Shown: positions 15,926 through 25,598, counted from the stretch's first letter. The stretch is DNA of 64,000 nucleotides from Rhodococcus sovatensis (GCF_037327425.1 NZ_CP147846.1:186001-250000); one strand, 5' to 3'. Notes: generated by a model not told the origin, from the letters alone. Program-made: numbers and translations.

Positions 15926-16459
15926 CTAGCTCGTCGCGATCGACCAGATCGCGTGGCTGATGATCTCCTCCTGCGCGGTATCGGAGGAGATCACCCCGGA
16001 CGGCAGTCTGATCTCGACGCCGAGCAGTTCCCGGCCGCCGTCGTCGACCGGTGCGACTGTAAGTCCGAGCTTCTGGTCGGGTAGGTACAGCGTGTCGGTC
16101 TCCACAACGTTGCCACTGCCGTTCGAGTCACTGCCGTCCGAGTACACGGCTGCGACGATCCACGGTGCCGAGGTGATCTCGGAGGGTAGCGATAGCTGCA
16201 GCGGACGGCCGGCTCGCACCGGAACGCTCGCACTGACTCCGTCGGGGGCGCACAGCGGCGCCTCGACGGGGCAGTACAGGTAGGGCTCGACCGTGACGGC
16301 CGTTCCGTCGGCGTACGCGGTGATGGTCGGTCGATGATCTGGCGCATCCGAGATCAGGAGCGCCAGGACAGCGACAGATGCGACGCCGATGACGAGGAGA
16401 CCGGCGGTTCCGATGGCCAGTAGTTTCTTGGTCTTCGGTGCGAAGTTCACTTGGCTCAC
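15926..16459 (-). CDS. DUF2771 exported/membrane-anchored protein
   Basis: From GTG 16459, 177 residues: a short cytoplasmic start, a transmembrane or signal-anchor helix (LLAIGTAGLLVIGVASVAVLALLI), then an extracytoplasmic beta-rich domain with two Cys close together (YLYCPVEAPLCAPDG), likely a disulfide. Length and neighbourhood match DUF2771 (Rv0875c). It is 20 bp downstream of the MFS gene and probably co-transcribed. The ribosome-binding site is weak; GTG at 16450 is an alternative start. Function unknown. Confidence 0.8.
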   Translation of the reverse strand: MSQVNFAPKTKKLLAIGTAGLLVIGVASVAVLALLISDAPDHRPTITAYADGTAVTVEPYLYCPVEAPLCAPDGVSASVPVRAGRPLQLSLPSEITSAPWIVAAVYSDGSDSNGSGNVVETDTLYLPDQKLGLTVAPVDDGGRELLGVEIRLPSGVISSDTAQEEIISHAIWSIATS

Positions 16460-16479
16460 GTTCTGTCGATGTGGAAAGA

Positions 16480-18102
16480 CTACGAAACGGTAGTCGGTAC
16501 TTCCTGGTCGGCGTGGTCGGGCCGGTTGCCGCCGAAGCCGGGGAGCAGGGATCGCCCGCGGTAGGTCAGGAACGTTTGGACGAGACCGATCGTAAGCACT
16601 ACCGATACGACGGTGAAGCCCAGCCAGTACTCGGTGGGCAGCAGAACCCCCAAGGTGCCGCCGAGCACCCAGCAGAGCTGTAGAACTGTCTCGGACCGCC
16701 CGAAGCCGGAGGCTATCGACTCCGGAGGCAGATCCGCCTGCAGTGATGCGTCGAGGGAGACCTTGGCAAGGGCACTCGCGCACGAGGCGACGAGGGCCGC
16801 CAGGGCTGCCGTCAACAGACTGTCGGTGACGGCAGCGACGATCGCGATGAACGTGACTGCCGCTGTGCACCTGAGTACGACGATGGCAGGTTTGCCGAGC
16901 TTGAGGCGCGCACCCGTGGCGTTGCCCGCGAAATTGCCGATCGCAGCGGCCGCGCCGACGAGTCCGAGCATCGCTGCTTGCTTGATGGGTTCGTGGTCTG
17001 TCTGGGCCTTCGCGACGAAGGCGACGTACAGCGTCAGGAATCCGGTGAGCACTCGAATGGTTCCGTTGCCCCACAATCCGATGATGACCGATCTACCGAG
17101 CGGCTGCCGCCGGGCCTTTGCCGGCGCAGCAGTCGACTTTCCACGCCGGATGACCTCGGTCTGGGCGTTGTCGCCGTGATAGCTGAGCGTGGCCGGAACT
17201 TCGCCCTCGGTGACCTCCACCCACGACGGAATGCGCATCGACAGCCACGCACCGAACACGGTGACGGCCGCAACGAACCACAGTGCACCGGGTGAATCGG
17301 CGATGAATGCGATACCTCCGGCAATACCTCCGGCGACGATGGTTCCGCCGAGCAGACCGAACACCGTCAGCCGCGAGTTGACCCTGACGAGGTCGATCTC
17401 GGGCGGCAGCACGCGGGGCGTCACTGCGCTCTTGAGCACTGCGAACGATTTGCTCAGGACCAGCATTCCGAGGGCCGCTGGGTACAGGAGCCAACTGTCG
17501 AAATTGAACACCAGCACCACCGCGAGCACTGTACGTAACAGGAACGACGTTGCCAGCGCGATCCGTCGACCGTGCTGAAGCCGGTCGAGCATCGGTCCGA
17601 TGAGCGGAGCGATCAACGCGAACGGTGCAATCGTGATGACGAGATACAACGCCACCTTCGTCTTGTCCTCGCCGGTCGCCGCGGAGAAGAACAGCGTGTT
17701 CGCGAGGGCCACGGCCATGGCGGCGTCGGATGCGAAGTTCGCCATCGTGGCGTAGGTCAGTGCGGTCAACCCCGACTTGTCGGCACCATCGGCTTTGGCT
17801 GCTCGCTGGAACGTTGCGATGCCCTTGCCGGTCAGCTCACGGCTGCGCATCGCAGCAACGCGCGTGACGGTCAGCTTGCGGGGCATCGGCGGAGGCTTCG
17901 GACCCTGTGATTTCGCTCCCGCGGACGGTTGCGTCGGGGACTTCTGGGGTGTGGGATGCAGGGGCGGCAGCGGCGTCCGCCGGCTCGGAACGTGTCCATG
18001 CGGGTCACTCCGCAGGCTCCGCTCCTGACCAGCGGGCGGATAGTTGTCGAACCCTGGATGGTCCTCACCCGGTGGGGCGTCGGAGTCGCGGGGATCGGTC
18101 AC
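16480..18102 (-). CDS. MFS-type transporter (Rv0876c-like)
   Basis: 540 residues from ATG 18102. A proline-rich cytoplasmic N-terminus (about 100 residues) precedes about twelve hydrophobic segments of major-facilitator type. Long cytoplasmic N-terminal region and adjacent DUF2771 match the mycobacterial Rv0875c-Rv0876c pair. The substrate is not known. The gene may form a unit with DUF2771 downstream. Confidence 0.8.
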   Translation of the reverse strand: MTDPRDSDAPPGEDHPGFDNYPPAGQERSLRSDPHGHVPSRRTPLPPLHPTPQKSPTQPSAGAKSQGPKPPPMPRKLTVTRVAAMRSRELTGKGIATFQRAAKADGADKSGLTALTYATMANFASDAAMAVALANTLFFSAATGEDKTKVALYLVITIAPFALIAPLIGPMLDRLQHGRRIALATSFLLRTVLAVVLVFNFDSWLLYPAALGMLVLSKSFAVLKSAVTPRVLPPEIDLVRVNSRLTVFGLLGGTIVAGGIAGGIAFIADSPGALWFVAAVTVFGAWLSMRIPSWVEVTEGEVPATLSYHGDNAQTEVIRRGKSTAAPAKARRQPLGRSVIIGLWGNGTIRVLTGFLTLYVAFVAKAQTDHEPIKQAAMLGLVGAAAAIGNFAGNATGARLKLGKPAIVVLRCTAAVTFIAIVAAVTDSLLTAALAALVASCASALAKVSLDASLQADLPPESIASGFGRSETVLQLCWVLGGTLGVLLPTEYWLGFTVVSVVLTIGLVQTFLTYRGRSLLPGFGGNRPDHADQEVPTTVS

Positions 18103-18145
18103 GAGTCAATTCTGTCCTAAATCTGCGGCGGTGGAGAACACCGAC

Positions 18146-18952
18146 TCACTTGGAGTCTGTGAACTCCACCTCGTACATGGTCGGCCACAGCTTTCCAGTC
18201 AGCAGAAAGCGATCGGTTCCGGGGATCTGCGCGATGCCGTTGAGCACGTCGGCGCCGGCTCGCTCGTCTGCCGTCATCGCATCCCACAGCGGACGGGCAT
18301 CGATCATGGCGGTGACGGCTCCGGTGCTCGGATCGATCCGGACGATGTCGAAGGTGCGCCATACGTTCGCGTACACCGAACCGTCCTCGGTGCATTCGAG
18401 TTCGTTGAGGTTCGCCACCGGTTGTCCGCCCGAGGTCACCTCGACCGTCGAAGTCTCCTCGAATGTCACTGGGTCACGAAAGGTCAGCGTCGACGACCCG
18501 TCGCTCATCACCAGGCCGGTGTCCGGGATGTCGCACAGCCCCCAGCCTTCACCGTCGTACTCGACGCGGCGGAGCTCCTCGAGAGTCTGCGGGTCGCGCG
18601 CGATCGCGACCCCGTCTTGCCAGGTGATCTGCCATGCGGTGTCGCCGGCGACGGTGAACCCTTCGCCGAAGTAGTCAGCGGACAGGTCCATTCGGCGGAG
18701 TTCGGCGCCGGTGACGAGATCGGACACTGTGATGTAAGAGGACCCGTTGCGACCAGTGCTTTCGTACAGGCGACCGTCGGATACTTCCAGCCCCTGGGTG
18801 AACGCGGTCCGGTCGTGCGGGAGGGTGCGTACGACCGATACGGACAGGTCCGTGGCCGAAGAATCCGTAGCGGCAGGGGTGGAGGATGTGCAGCCCGCCA
18901 GCAGTGCGGCCCACACGAGAAGGCCAAGCAGGACACGAAACGAGGCCGACAT
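18146..18952 (-). CDS. glutaminyl-peptide cyclotransferase-type lipoprotein
   Basis: ATG at 18952 gives 268 residues beginning MSASFRVLLGLLVWAALLAGCTSS, a lipoprotein signal with lipobox LAGC. The body is a five-bladed propeller-type glutamine cyclotransferase: HDRTAFTQGLEV, LYESTGRNGSS, FGEGFTVAGD, LNELEC and LNGIAQIPGTDRFLLTGKLWP are family signatures. These enzymes convert N-terminal Gln to pyroglutamate. Expected at the outer face of the membrane. Divergent from the DUF3027 gene across 58 bp. Confidence 0.88.
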   Translation of the reverse strand: MSASFRVLLGLLVWAALLAGCTSSTPAATDSSATDLSVSVVRTLPHDRTAFTQGLEVSDGRLYESTGRNGSSYITVSDLVTGAELRRMDLSADYFGEGFTVAGDTAWQITWQDGVAIARDPQTLEELRRVEYDGEGWGLCDIPDTGLVMSDGSSTLTFRDPVTFEETSTVEVTSGGQPVANLNELECTEDGSVYANVWRTFDIVRIDPSTGAVTAMIDARPLWDAMTADERAGADVLNGIAQIPGTDRFLLTGKLWPTMYEVEFTDSK

Positions 18953-19010
18953 GACCTCATCATGGCAGCCCGAACTGGGCGCTTTCGAAGTGATGCGGCA
19001 AAATGAATGT

Positions 19011-19871
19011 GTGAGTTTCACATCTTCTCCAGAACTCGACCAGATTCGTCCAGTCCTAGCCGATGCCAGGGAGTTGGCCCACGAAGCGCTGATCGATGCG
19101 GCAGAGGGCGGTGTCGGTGATTATCTCGGCGTCACCTCGGAAGATGACACTGCCGCAACCCACCGTTTTCTCGCCGAGCTACAGGGCTACCGAGGCTGGC
19201 AATGGGCCGTCGTCGTTGCTGCACCCGATGGGGCGGACGTGGCCACGATCAGTGAAATCGTTCTTCTTCCCGGCCCCGATGCGATCGTCGCGCCGGGCTG
19301 GCTGCCGTGGGAGGAGCGGATTCGCCCCGGCGATCTCGGCCCCGGTGATCTCCTGCCTCCACGGCATCAGGACCCCCGTCTGGTGCCCGGATACGTCGCG
19401 ACCGGCGACCCGGCTGTGGATGACGTCGCCTACGAGCTCGGCTTGGGGCGGACCCAGGTTACGAGCAGGGAAGGGCGTCTCGACGCCGCTGAGCGCTGGC
19501 ACGACGGCGACTTCGGCCCGGACAGCGAGACGGCCAAGGCGGCGCCGTCCACGTGTGGGCTGTGCGGGTTCTACCTTCCGATCGCCGGATCGCTGTCCGC
19601 GGCATTCGGAGTGTGCGGAAACGAGTACGCCGCGGACGGACGCGTCGTGCACGCCGAGTACGGCTGCGGTGCTCATTCGGACACCGAATTGCCCACTGGT
19701 GCAGGATCTCCGCAGTTCGATCCCTACGACGACGCCGCTCTCGACGTGACAGAGCGCGCGCCGACACCGGAGGCTGGAACCGAAACGGCGGCTCCGACCG
19801 AAGCAGTGGCTCCGACCGAAACAGTGGCCGAGACCGAGAGTGCACCGCAGGACGCGCAATCGACGAACTGA
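19011..19871 (+). CDS. DUF3027 protein
   Basis: GTG at 19011 gives 286 residues; CAAAAT ends 6 nt before it, pointing to a leaderless mRNA. The core shows DUF3027 features: WQWAVVVAAPDGADVATISE, LLPGPDAIVAPGWLPWEERIRPGDLGPGDLLPP, and a CGLCGFYLPIAGSLS...FGVCGNEYAADG...YGCGAHS Cys-rich segment that may bind metal. A Thr/Glu-rich tail repeats TEAVAPTETVAETE. It overlaps the next gene by 4 nt if that gene starts at CTG. Function unknown. Confidence 0.82.
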   Translation: MSFTSSPELDQIRPVLADARELAHEALIDAAEGGVGDYLGVTSEDDTAATHRFLAELQGYRGWQWAVVVAAPDGADVATISEIVLLPGPDAIVAPGWLPWEERIRPGDLGPGDLLPPRHQDPRLVPGYVATGDPAVDDVAYELGLGRTQVTSREGRLDAAERWHDGDFGPDSETAKAAPSTCGLCGFYLPIAGSLSAAFGVCGNEYAADGRVVHAEYGCGAHSDTELPTGAGSPQFDPYDDAALDVTERAPTPEAGTETAAPTEAVAPTETVAETESAPQDAQSTN

Positions 19872-22588
19872 GAGATCCGTTCGACACCGAGTCCATCCGG
19901 GCCGCAACGCTCTCGGCGTGGTCGTCCTCGCCGACTCGGCTGAAGGAAGATGCCGCCACCGAGGACGACCTCGTTCGCGGTGGCTATCGAGACCGGCTGT
20001 TGACGGAACTCGCGCAGAACGCCGCTGATGCAGCCTCCCGCGCAGGCATTCTCGGTTCGATGCGAGTGTGGTCGTCCGGCGGTGCTGTTCATGTTGCCAA
20101 CACCGGTGCCCCGTTGGACATCGGTGGTGTCCATGCATTGACCGCGCTTCGTGTGTCGGCGAAAACCGACGGTGTCGGCCGGTTCGGGGTCGGGTTCACC
20201 GCTGTCCGAGCCGTCAGCGACGACATCGAGTTCCGTTCGGCTGCAGGCGGTGTGGCGTTCAGCAGGAGCGCGACGCAGCAGGCGCTGGCCGACGCTGGGC
20301 TGTCCGCACCTGGCGTCGGGATCCCGGTTCTTCGGCTGGTATGGCCGTCCCGCGAGCCACCGGCCGCGGGGTTCGCATCGGAGATCGTGCTGCGGCTTCG
20401 CGACGCCGACGCCGACGCCGTATTGGACTCGATGCGCAGCGAGGCCGTGGATCTGCTGCTCGAACTTCAATCCCTCGAGTCGATCGACGTAGCCGGAGAT
20501 GTGATCCACCGCGACGTCGAGAAACTCGATGGCGGGCTGGACCTGGTCACGATCGGCGATCTTCGATGGTGGCAGTACCGTACCGAGCACGCCAGGTGGC
20601 TGATTCCGCTCGTCGACGACGTTCCCCGTCCGGCGAGCCCGGATGTCCTTCGTGCACCGACTCGTTCGGACGAGGAGTTGTCTCTGCCAGTGCTGGTCGT
20701 TGCCGACGTGGCGATGCAACCCGATCGTCGCCGCGTCCTTCCCGGAGCCGACGTGCGCGGAGTCGCCGATGGCTACGGCGACGTGCTCGCTGCGCTCCCT
20801 GGCCGCTACCGGCCGTCGTTCGTGCCCGTTCCCGGGTTCGCGCGTAGTGCAGTCGACGGTGTGTTGCGAGAGCGGATGCTGCGTGAATCGACCACGACTG
20901 CATGGCTTCTCGGATGTTCGGGGGACGATCTCGTGCCGTCGAGAGCGACGGTGTTGCCGGGGTTGACGGAGAAACTGGGCGACGTACTCGTCGACGTCTT
21001 CCCCGGACTGGTGTCCGCTTCGTTGTCGGGTCCTCGTGACGCCACTGCACTCGCAGCTGTCGGAGTTCACCGACTCGGTCTCGCCGAGCTTGCCGAGATG
21101 CTCACGGGTGTAGCCCGGGAGCCGTCGTGGTGGAGAGCGTTGTACGACGCGTTGGCTCCGCTGGTCGTCGACGGTATCGCCGCGGAAGAGCTTGCTGCGC
21201 TACCAGTTCCACTGACCGACGGCCGCACGGTGACGGGGCCTCGAACAACCGTTCTCGGTGAGGACATCCGAGCCGCAGGGGCCGTCCACTGGGCACGACT
21301 GGTCCATCCCGACGCTGCCAGTCCACTGTTGTCGCGATTGGGTGCGGTCGAGGCGACGGCGTCCGATCTGTTGTCCGATCCGGCGGTGGAAGCACTCCTC
21401 GACGATCTCGACTGGGACGACACGGAATCAGTCGAGACGCTCACCGAGTCGATTCTGTCCCTCGCTGCCGCTGCGCGCGCATTGCCGTCGTGGCTCGGGT
21501 CGCTTCCGCTGACCGATTCCGAGGGTGAACTCCGCGCGGCAGACGAACTGCTTCTTCCCGACGCGCCACTGGCAAGTGTGTTGTCGAAGGAATCTCCCTT
21601 CGGTCTCGTGGCGACGGAAGTCGTCGACAGGTTCGGTGCAGAGGCGCTTCGCGCGGTCGGAGTCGGATGGGGATTCGGCATCGTCACGGACGAACTTCCG
21701 ACGGCGCCGGACCACGAACTCGACGACGAGGAGTCGTGGTGGGAGTCGTTGCCGGAGGAGCCCGACGTTCTTCTTGCCGTGCGCGATCTGGACCTGGTGG
21801 ACGAGCGTCGGTGGCCGCAGGCGTTGACGCAGCTCGTCACCGATCCGGGCACTGCGGCGGCGCTGCAGGACCGGCTCGGTTACACCGCCTGGTGGCTACG
21901 CACCCACGCAGACATCGACGGCGAGCGACTGGAGTCCTTCCGGCCCCCGTCCGAGGAGACGTTCGACGGGCTTCTCGACCCCTTCGACCATCCACACGCC
22001 GACGCGCTCGCTTCCGCGTTGGCATCGAACAGGTGTGACAGCGCGTGGTTTGCGCGCCTGATCATAGAGCGGCTCGCGGATCCACTGCGCTCACCGACCC
22101 CAGCAGTGATTGCGAGGGCACACCGCCTTGTCGCGGATGCTGTCATCGCTGGACGAGTGCATCTCGACGACCTGGACCTGCCACCGAGAATTCGTGCGAT
22201 CTCGGGTGCGCTGGTCGATCCCGACGATGCGCTCGTGCTCGATCGACCGTGGTTGGTATCCGTCGTGCCCGCCGAGGTCGCGGTGTTGTCCTCGATGGAG
22301 ACCGCGTCGGTGCTTGCCTCGATACTCGATGTGCGCACCGCCTCGGAGGCGGTCGACGCGGAAGTGGTGGGCGTCGGGCGGGTCAGCTCATGGGACCGGG
22401 AGCCGAGGGCAGTGCTGGCCTGTGCGGCCCTCGGATTGGAGCTTCCCGTCGGGCAGGTCGTCGTTCACCGCGATCTCGTCGTTCGGTTGTCCGGAGCGAT
22501 CACGGGGGAGCGGGATGTTGCGTGGTGGGTGACGCCGGACGGCATCACTCACTTGGCCGACGGAGCGGAGCGTCCGAGTGGACGGTGA
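19868..22588 (+). CDS. large sacsin/Hsp90-like ATPase domain protein
   Basis: About 906 residues. The N-terminus has a GHKL (Hsp90/sacsin-type) ATPase: LLTELAQNAADAA (N-box with catalytic E/N), VANTGAPLD in the G1 box and GVGRFGVGFTAVRAVSD for the lid. The long remainder has no recognised domain. Start is odd: no ATG, GTG or TTG fits near the conserved start, and CTG at 19868 would overlap the DUF3027 stop as CTGA (LRDPFDTESIR). The ORF upstream of this is a shadow of DUF3027. It overlaps the PAP2 gene by 11 nt, so all three may be one operon. Role probably chaperone-like, but not shown. Confidence 0.8.
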   Translation: MRDPFDTESIRAATLSAWSSSPTRLKEDAATEDDLVRGGYRDRLLTELAQNAADAASRAGILGSMRVWSSGGAVHVANTGAPLDIGGVHALTALRVSAKTDGVGRFGVGFTAVRAVSDDIEFRSAAGGVAFSRSATQQALADAGLSAPGVGIPVLRLVWPSREPPAAGFASEIVLRLRDADADAVLDSMRSEAVDLLLELQSLESIDVAGDVIHRDVEKLDGGLDLVTIGDLRWWQYRTEHARWLIPLVDDVPRPASPDVLRAPTRSDEELSLPVLVVADVAMQPDRRRVLPGADVRGVADGYGDVLAALPGRYRPSFVPVPGFARSAVDGVLRERMLRESTTTAWLLGCSGDDLVPSRATVLPGLTEKLGDVLVDVFPGLVSASLSGPRDATALAAVGVHRLGLAELAEMLTGVAREPSWWRALYDALAPLVVDGIAAEELAALPVPLTDGRTVTGPRTTVLGEDIRAAGAVHWARLVHPDAASPLLSRLGAVEATASDLLSDPAVEALLDDLDWDDTESVETLTESILSLAAAARALPSWLGSLPLTDSEGELRAADELLLPDAPLASVLSKESPFGLVATEVVDRFGAEALRAVGVGWGFGIVTDELPTAPDHELDDEESWWESLPEEPDVLLAVRDLDLVDERRWPQALTQLVTDPGTAAALQDRLGYTAWWLRTHADIDGERLESFRPPSEETFDGLLDPFDHPHADALASALASNRCDSAWFARLIIERLADPLRSPTPAVIARAHRLVADAVIAGRVHLDDLDLPPRIRAISGALVDPDDALVLDRPWLVSVVPAEVAVLSSMETASVLASILDVRTASEAVDAEVVGVGRVSSWDREPRAVLACAALGLELPVGQVVVHRDLVVRLSGAITGERDVAWWVTPDGITHLADGAERPSGR

Positions 22589-23123
22589 TGTGCTGCAGGC
22601 TATGGTCGAGCACCGTGTCGCGTGGTTGACGACGATGTTCTGGGTGATCACGACGCTCGGGAACACCGTGTCGATGTTCGTCTGGTCGATCGTGGGCTGC
22701 GTGTTGCTGCTCAGGAGGGGCAGACGTGCCGACGCCGTCGTAGTGGCAGGTGCGATGCTGACCGGCTGGGGTGTGATGAGCCTGGCGAAGCTGATCTTCG
22801 GGCGCGAACGGCCACCGATACCGGAGCGATTGGTCGAGATCTCGTCCCATTCGTTTCCGTCGGGCCACGCCACGATGTCGGCGTTGCTGGCCACGGTGGC
22901 GATCGCGATGATGCTGCGATCGACCACCCCGTGGCTGCATCGTCCCGCGGTGCTGGCACTGCCTGTTGCGTCGAGCCTGGTGATCGGGTTTTCTCGGATC
23001 TACCTGGGCGCGCATTGGACTACGGATGTGCTCGCGGGTTGGGCGTTCGGGACCCTATGGGGACTGCTGTGGATCTACGGGAGCGGAGCGGTCAGCGCGA
23101 GAAATCGGATCGCTGCGCGATGA
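22578..23123 (+). CDS. PAP2-family membrane phosphatase
   Basis: GTG at 22578 (GGAG upstream) inside the end of the previous gene; 181 residues. The three phosphatase motifs are KLIFGRERPP, SHSFPSGHAT and SRIYLGAHWTTDVLAG, with catalytic His in the last two. About five or six hydrophobic segments surround them. The family dephosphorylates lipid phosphates such as phosphatidic acid or undecaprenyl pyrophosphate at the membrane surface. The specific substrate cannot be told. Confidence 0.9.
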   Translation: MDGDVLQAMVEHRVAWLTTMFWVITTLGNTVSMFVWSIVGCVLLLRRGRRADAVVVAGAMLTGWGVMSLAKLIFGRERPPIPERLVEISSHSFPSGHATMSALLATVAIAMMLRSTTPWLHRPAVLALPVASSLVIGFSRIYLGAHWTTDVLAGWAFGTLWGLLWIYGSGAVSARNRIAAR

Positions 23124-23235
23124 CGAGGAGTTCGTCGCGCATCGAGGGGCTGCTGACGGCGTGCGCGCGGGCGTAGAGGGCGCGGAGGGAACGAGCGTGG
23201 TTGCGACGGGTACGGAACTGCGAAACGAGCTTCAT
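23092..23235 (-). CDS. small basic conserved-type protein
   Basis: 47 residues from ATG 23235 (MKLVSQFRTRRNHARSLRAL...), or 61 from 23277. It is basic and helical, ending SMRDELLVIAQRSDFSR. I recall similar short proteins with a MRNELL..AQR ending in related actinobacteria, but cannot confirm. It overlaps the 3' end of the PAP2 gene on the opposite strand by 32 bp. No domain recognised. Confidence 0.55.
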   Translation of the reverse strand: MKLVSQFRTRRNHARSLRALYARAHAVSSPSMRDELLVIAQRSDFSR

Positions 23236-23398
23236 GGCCTTGCTTTCGTATATCAATGGGTTTCGTGTATCTGACATAACCCATCGTCCACGTTAATTCT
23301 GTGTAACTCAACCGATTCAGAGGTGAGTTTCCGCACGTCAACGGCCATATTCAGTGATGACGCTTACTTCTACAGCGGGCGAGTGACGGCAAGCACGT

Positions 23399-23644
23399 TC
23401 AGTCGAGGCCACGCTGGGCAGTCTTACTCCCCCGTCTGGCCGCAGCGCGCTGGACGAGAAACAGTACGAAGCCGACGGTGCCGACGCCGATACCGGCCAG
23501 GCACACGGGCAGAGCGGACGACCATCGATCGACGATCAGCACGACGACTGTTGCCGCCACCCACAGTGCGATTCCGAGGGCGATGACGGGCGCGGGGTCG
23601 GTCAGCCTGCGGCTGAGCTCGGTCGGTTCCGGCTCTCGCTCCAC
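23399..23644 (-). CDS. DUF2530-like two-helix membrane protein
   Basis: GTG at 23644 gives 81 residues: VEREPEPTELSRRLTDPAP, then two transmembrane helices (VIALGIALWVAATVVVLIVD and LPVCLAGIGVGTVGFVLFLV) and a basic tail. The size and topology fit the DUF2530 family (Rv0879c in M. tuberculosis). It is divergent from the purine permease with only 18 bp between start codons, so the two promoters overlap. Function unknown. Confidence 0.75.
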   Translation of the reverse strand: MEREPEPTELSRRLTDPAPVIALGIALWVAATVVVLIVDRWSSALPVCLAGIGVGTVGFVLFLVQRAAARRGSKTAQRGLD

Positions 23645-23662
23645 GAAATGTAGGTTACCCCT

Positions 23663-25117
23663 ATGGCTTTCCAGTCCCGGCTCCTGGACAACTATTTCAA
23701 GATCACCGAACGAGGATCCACTGTCGGATCCGAGGTACGTGGTGGTGTCGTCACCTTCGTGGCGATGGCCTACATCGTGGTGCTGAATCCGCTTATCCTC
23801 GGCAGCTTCTCCGCCGACGACGCAGCGGCCAAGACCGACGTACTCGGCAACATCCTTCCCGTGGCACAAGTCGCGGCGGTCACGGCACTGGTCGCCGGCT
23901 TCATGAGCATCCTGTTCGGCATCGTGGCCAACTACCCCTTCGGGATTGCCGCTGGTCTCGGAATCAACACGCTGCTCGCGGTGACGATCGCCCCGCAAGT
24001 GACGTGGCCCGAGGCGATGGGCTTGGTCGTTATCGACGGCATCATCATCGTCTTGCTGGCGGTGACCGGTTTCCGGACTGCTGTGTTCAATGCGATTCCG
24101 GCTGAGCTCAAAGCGGCAATCGCAGCGGGCATCGGCGCGTTCATCGCGTTCATCGGCCTCGTCGACTCCGGCTTCGTGCGGAGAATTCCCGACACCGCGG
24201 GCACAACCGTCCCCGTCGGGCTCGGTATCGACGGCTCCATCGCATCCTGGCCGACGGCCGTATTCGTCTTCGGTCTGCTGCTGATGGGCATCCTCGTCGT
24301 CCGGAAGGTGCGGGGCGGTCTGCTGATCGGAATCGTCGTGACCACGCTCGTAGCTGCGATCGTCGAAGCCTTCACCGACGTCGGCCCGTCGAACGGGGTC
24401 GATCCGAAGGGCTGGAATCTGAGCGTGCCGATCCTGCCGGAGCAGTTGTTTCGTGTTCCGGATCTGTCGCTCGTCGGAGATGTGAACCTGTTCGGCGCGT
24501 TCACCCGTATCGGTGTGCTCGCTGCGAGCCTGCTCGTGTTCACGCTCGTGTTGGCAAACTTCTTCGACGCCATGGGGACGATGACCGGCTTGGGCAAGGA
24601 AGCCAAACTCGTCGATTCGAAGGGCGTCTTGCCCGGAATCGGCAAGGCGCTCGTGATCGAGGGGACCGGCGCGATCGCCGGTGGCGGGGCGTCGGCGTCG
24701 TCGAACACCGTCTTCGTCGAGTCGGCATCGGGCATCGCCGAGGGTGCGCGAACCGGATTGGCCAACGTCGTGACCGGAGTTCTCTTTCTCGCCGCGATGT
24801 TCCTGACGCCGTTGACTGCCATCGTTCCGATCGAAGCTGCCGCTCCAGCCCTGGTCGTCGTGGGTGCGCTGATGATCGGTCAGGTCCGCGACATCGATTT
24901 CACGAAGTTCGAGATCGCCCTACCGGCGTTCCTGACGATCCTTGTGATGCCGTTCACGTACTCGATTGCAAACGGTATCGGCGTCGGATTCATCACCTGG
25001 GTCGTGCTCGCTGTCGGACGCGGCAAGATCAAGTCGGTTCATCCCTTGCTCTGGATCGTCGCGCTGCTCTTCGTGGCGTATTTTTCGCTTGGACCGATCA
25101 CCGAGGCGGTTACCTGA
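23663..25117 (+). CDS. NCS2-family purine (xanthine/hypoxanthine/guanine) permease, AzgA-like
   Basis: 484 residues from ATG 23663, with TAGGTT ending 6 nt before it. Signature features of the AzgA group: VRGGVVTFVAMAYIVVLNP near the start, NYPFGIAAGLGINTL, LVLANFFDAMGTMTG and a GAGGGASASSNTVFVESASGIAEGARTG segment close to the substrate site. About 12-14 transmembrane segments. It imports purine bases by proton symport. No riboswitch is visible in front of it. Confidence 0.9.
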   Translation: MAFQSRLLDNYFKITERGSTVGSEVRGGVVTFVAMAYIVVLNPLILGSFSADDAAAKTDVLGNILPVAQVAAVTALVAGFMSILFGIVANYPFGIAAGLGINTLLAVTIAPQVTWPEAMGLVVIDGIIIVLLAVTGFRTAVFNAIPAELKAAIAAGIGAFIAFIGLVDSGFVRRIPDTAGTTVPVGLGIDGSIASWPTAVFVFGLLLMGILVVRKVRGGLLIGIVVTTLVAAIVEAFTDVGPSNGVDPKGWNLSVPILPEQLFRVPDLSLVGDVNLFGAFTRIGVLAASLLVFTLVLANFFDAMGTMTGLGKEAKLVDSKGVLPGIGKALVIEGTGAIAGGGASASSNTVFVESASGIAEGARTGLANVVTGVLFLAAMFLTPLTAIVPIEAAAPALVVVGALMIGQVRDIDFTKFEIALPAFLTILVMPFTYSIANGIGVGFITWVVLAVGRGKIKSVHPLLWIVALLFVAYFSLGPITEAVT

Positions 25118-25151
25118 GCTGATTCGTCCAGCTAGGCGTAGTCTCTGCGCT

Positions 25152-25598
25152 GTGACGTCGGGATATAGCGTTAAGGACAACCGTGAATTGGCCAGCGATC
25201 TCTCGCTGGCCGTCGTGCGTTTGACTCGCCACCTGAGGGGGAGGAGGGTCGACTCGCAGGTGTCGTTGACTCAACTGTCAGCTCTCGCGACGCTGAGCCG
25301 TGAGGGCGATATGACGCCCGGAGCGCTCGCCGCTCGTGAGCGAGTGCAGCCACCCTCGATGACGCGGGTCATCGCATCGTTGGCAGAGTTGGGTCTGGTC
25401 GTGCGTACAGCTCACCCCACCGATGGCCGCCAGGTCATCGTGTCGTTGTCCCCAGCAGGGCAGACGTTGATCGCGGACGAGGCCAGCGCACGCGAGGCAT
25501 GGATGACCGCGCAGCTGGCGGGATTGAACGAGGGTCAGCTCACCATCCTGCGCGAAGCGGTCGGGATCATCAGCGCGCTCGTGAACGACTCGGAGTAG
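25152..25598 (+). CDS. MarR-family transcriptional regulator
   Basis: GTG at 25152, 148 residues, with TAGTCT at 25139-25144 (7 nt gap), so probably leaderless. Winged helix-turn-helix: LTQLSALATLSREGDMTPGALAARERVQPPSMTRVIASL is the recognition part and HPTDGRQVIVSLSPAG the wing. MarR proteins are dimeric repressors, often relieved by small aromatic ligands. It precedes an MFS exporter gene by 24 bp, the usual target arrangement. Same place as Rv0880. Confidence 0.92.
   Translation: MTSGYSVKDNRELASDLSLAVVRLTRHLRGRRVDSQVSLTQLSALATLSREGDMTPGALAARERVQPPSMTRVIASLAELGLVVRTAHPTDGRQVIVSLSPAGQTLIADEASAREAWMTAQLAGLNEGQLTILREAVGIISALVNDSE

Noticed and set aside
19553..19867. N-terminal extension of the sacsin-like ATPase (1011-codon frame)
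   Set aside because: It reads the DUF3027 gene in another frame and gives Arg-rich sequence without protein character.
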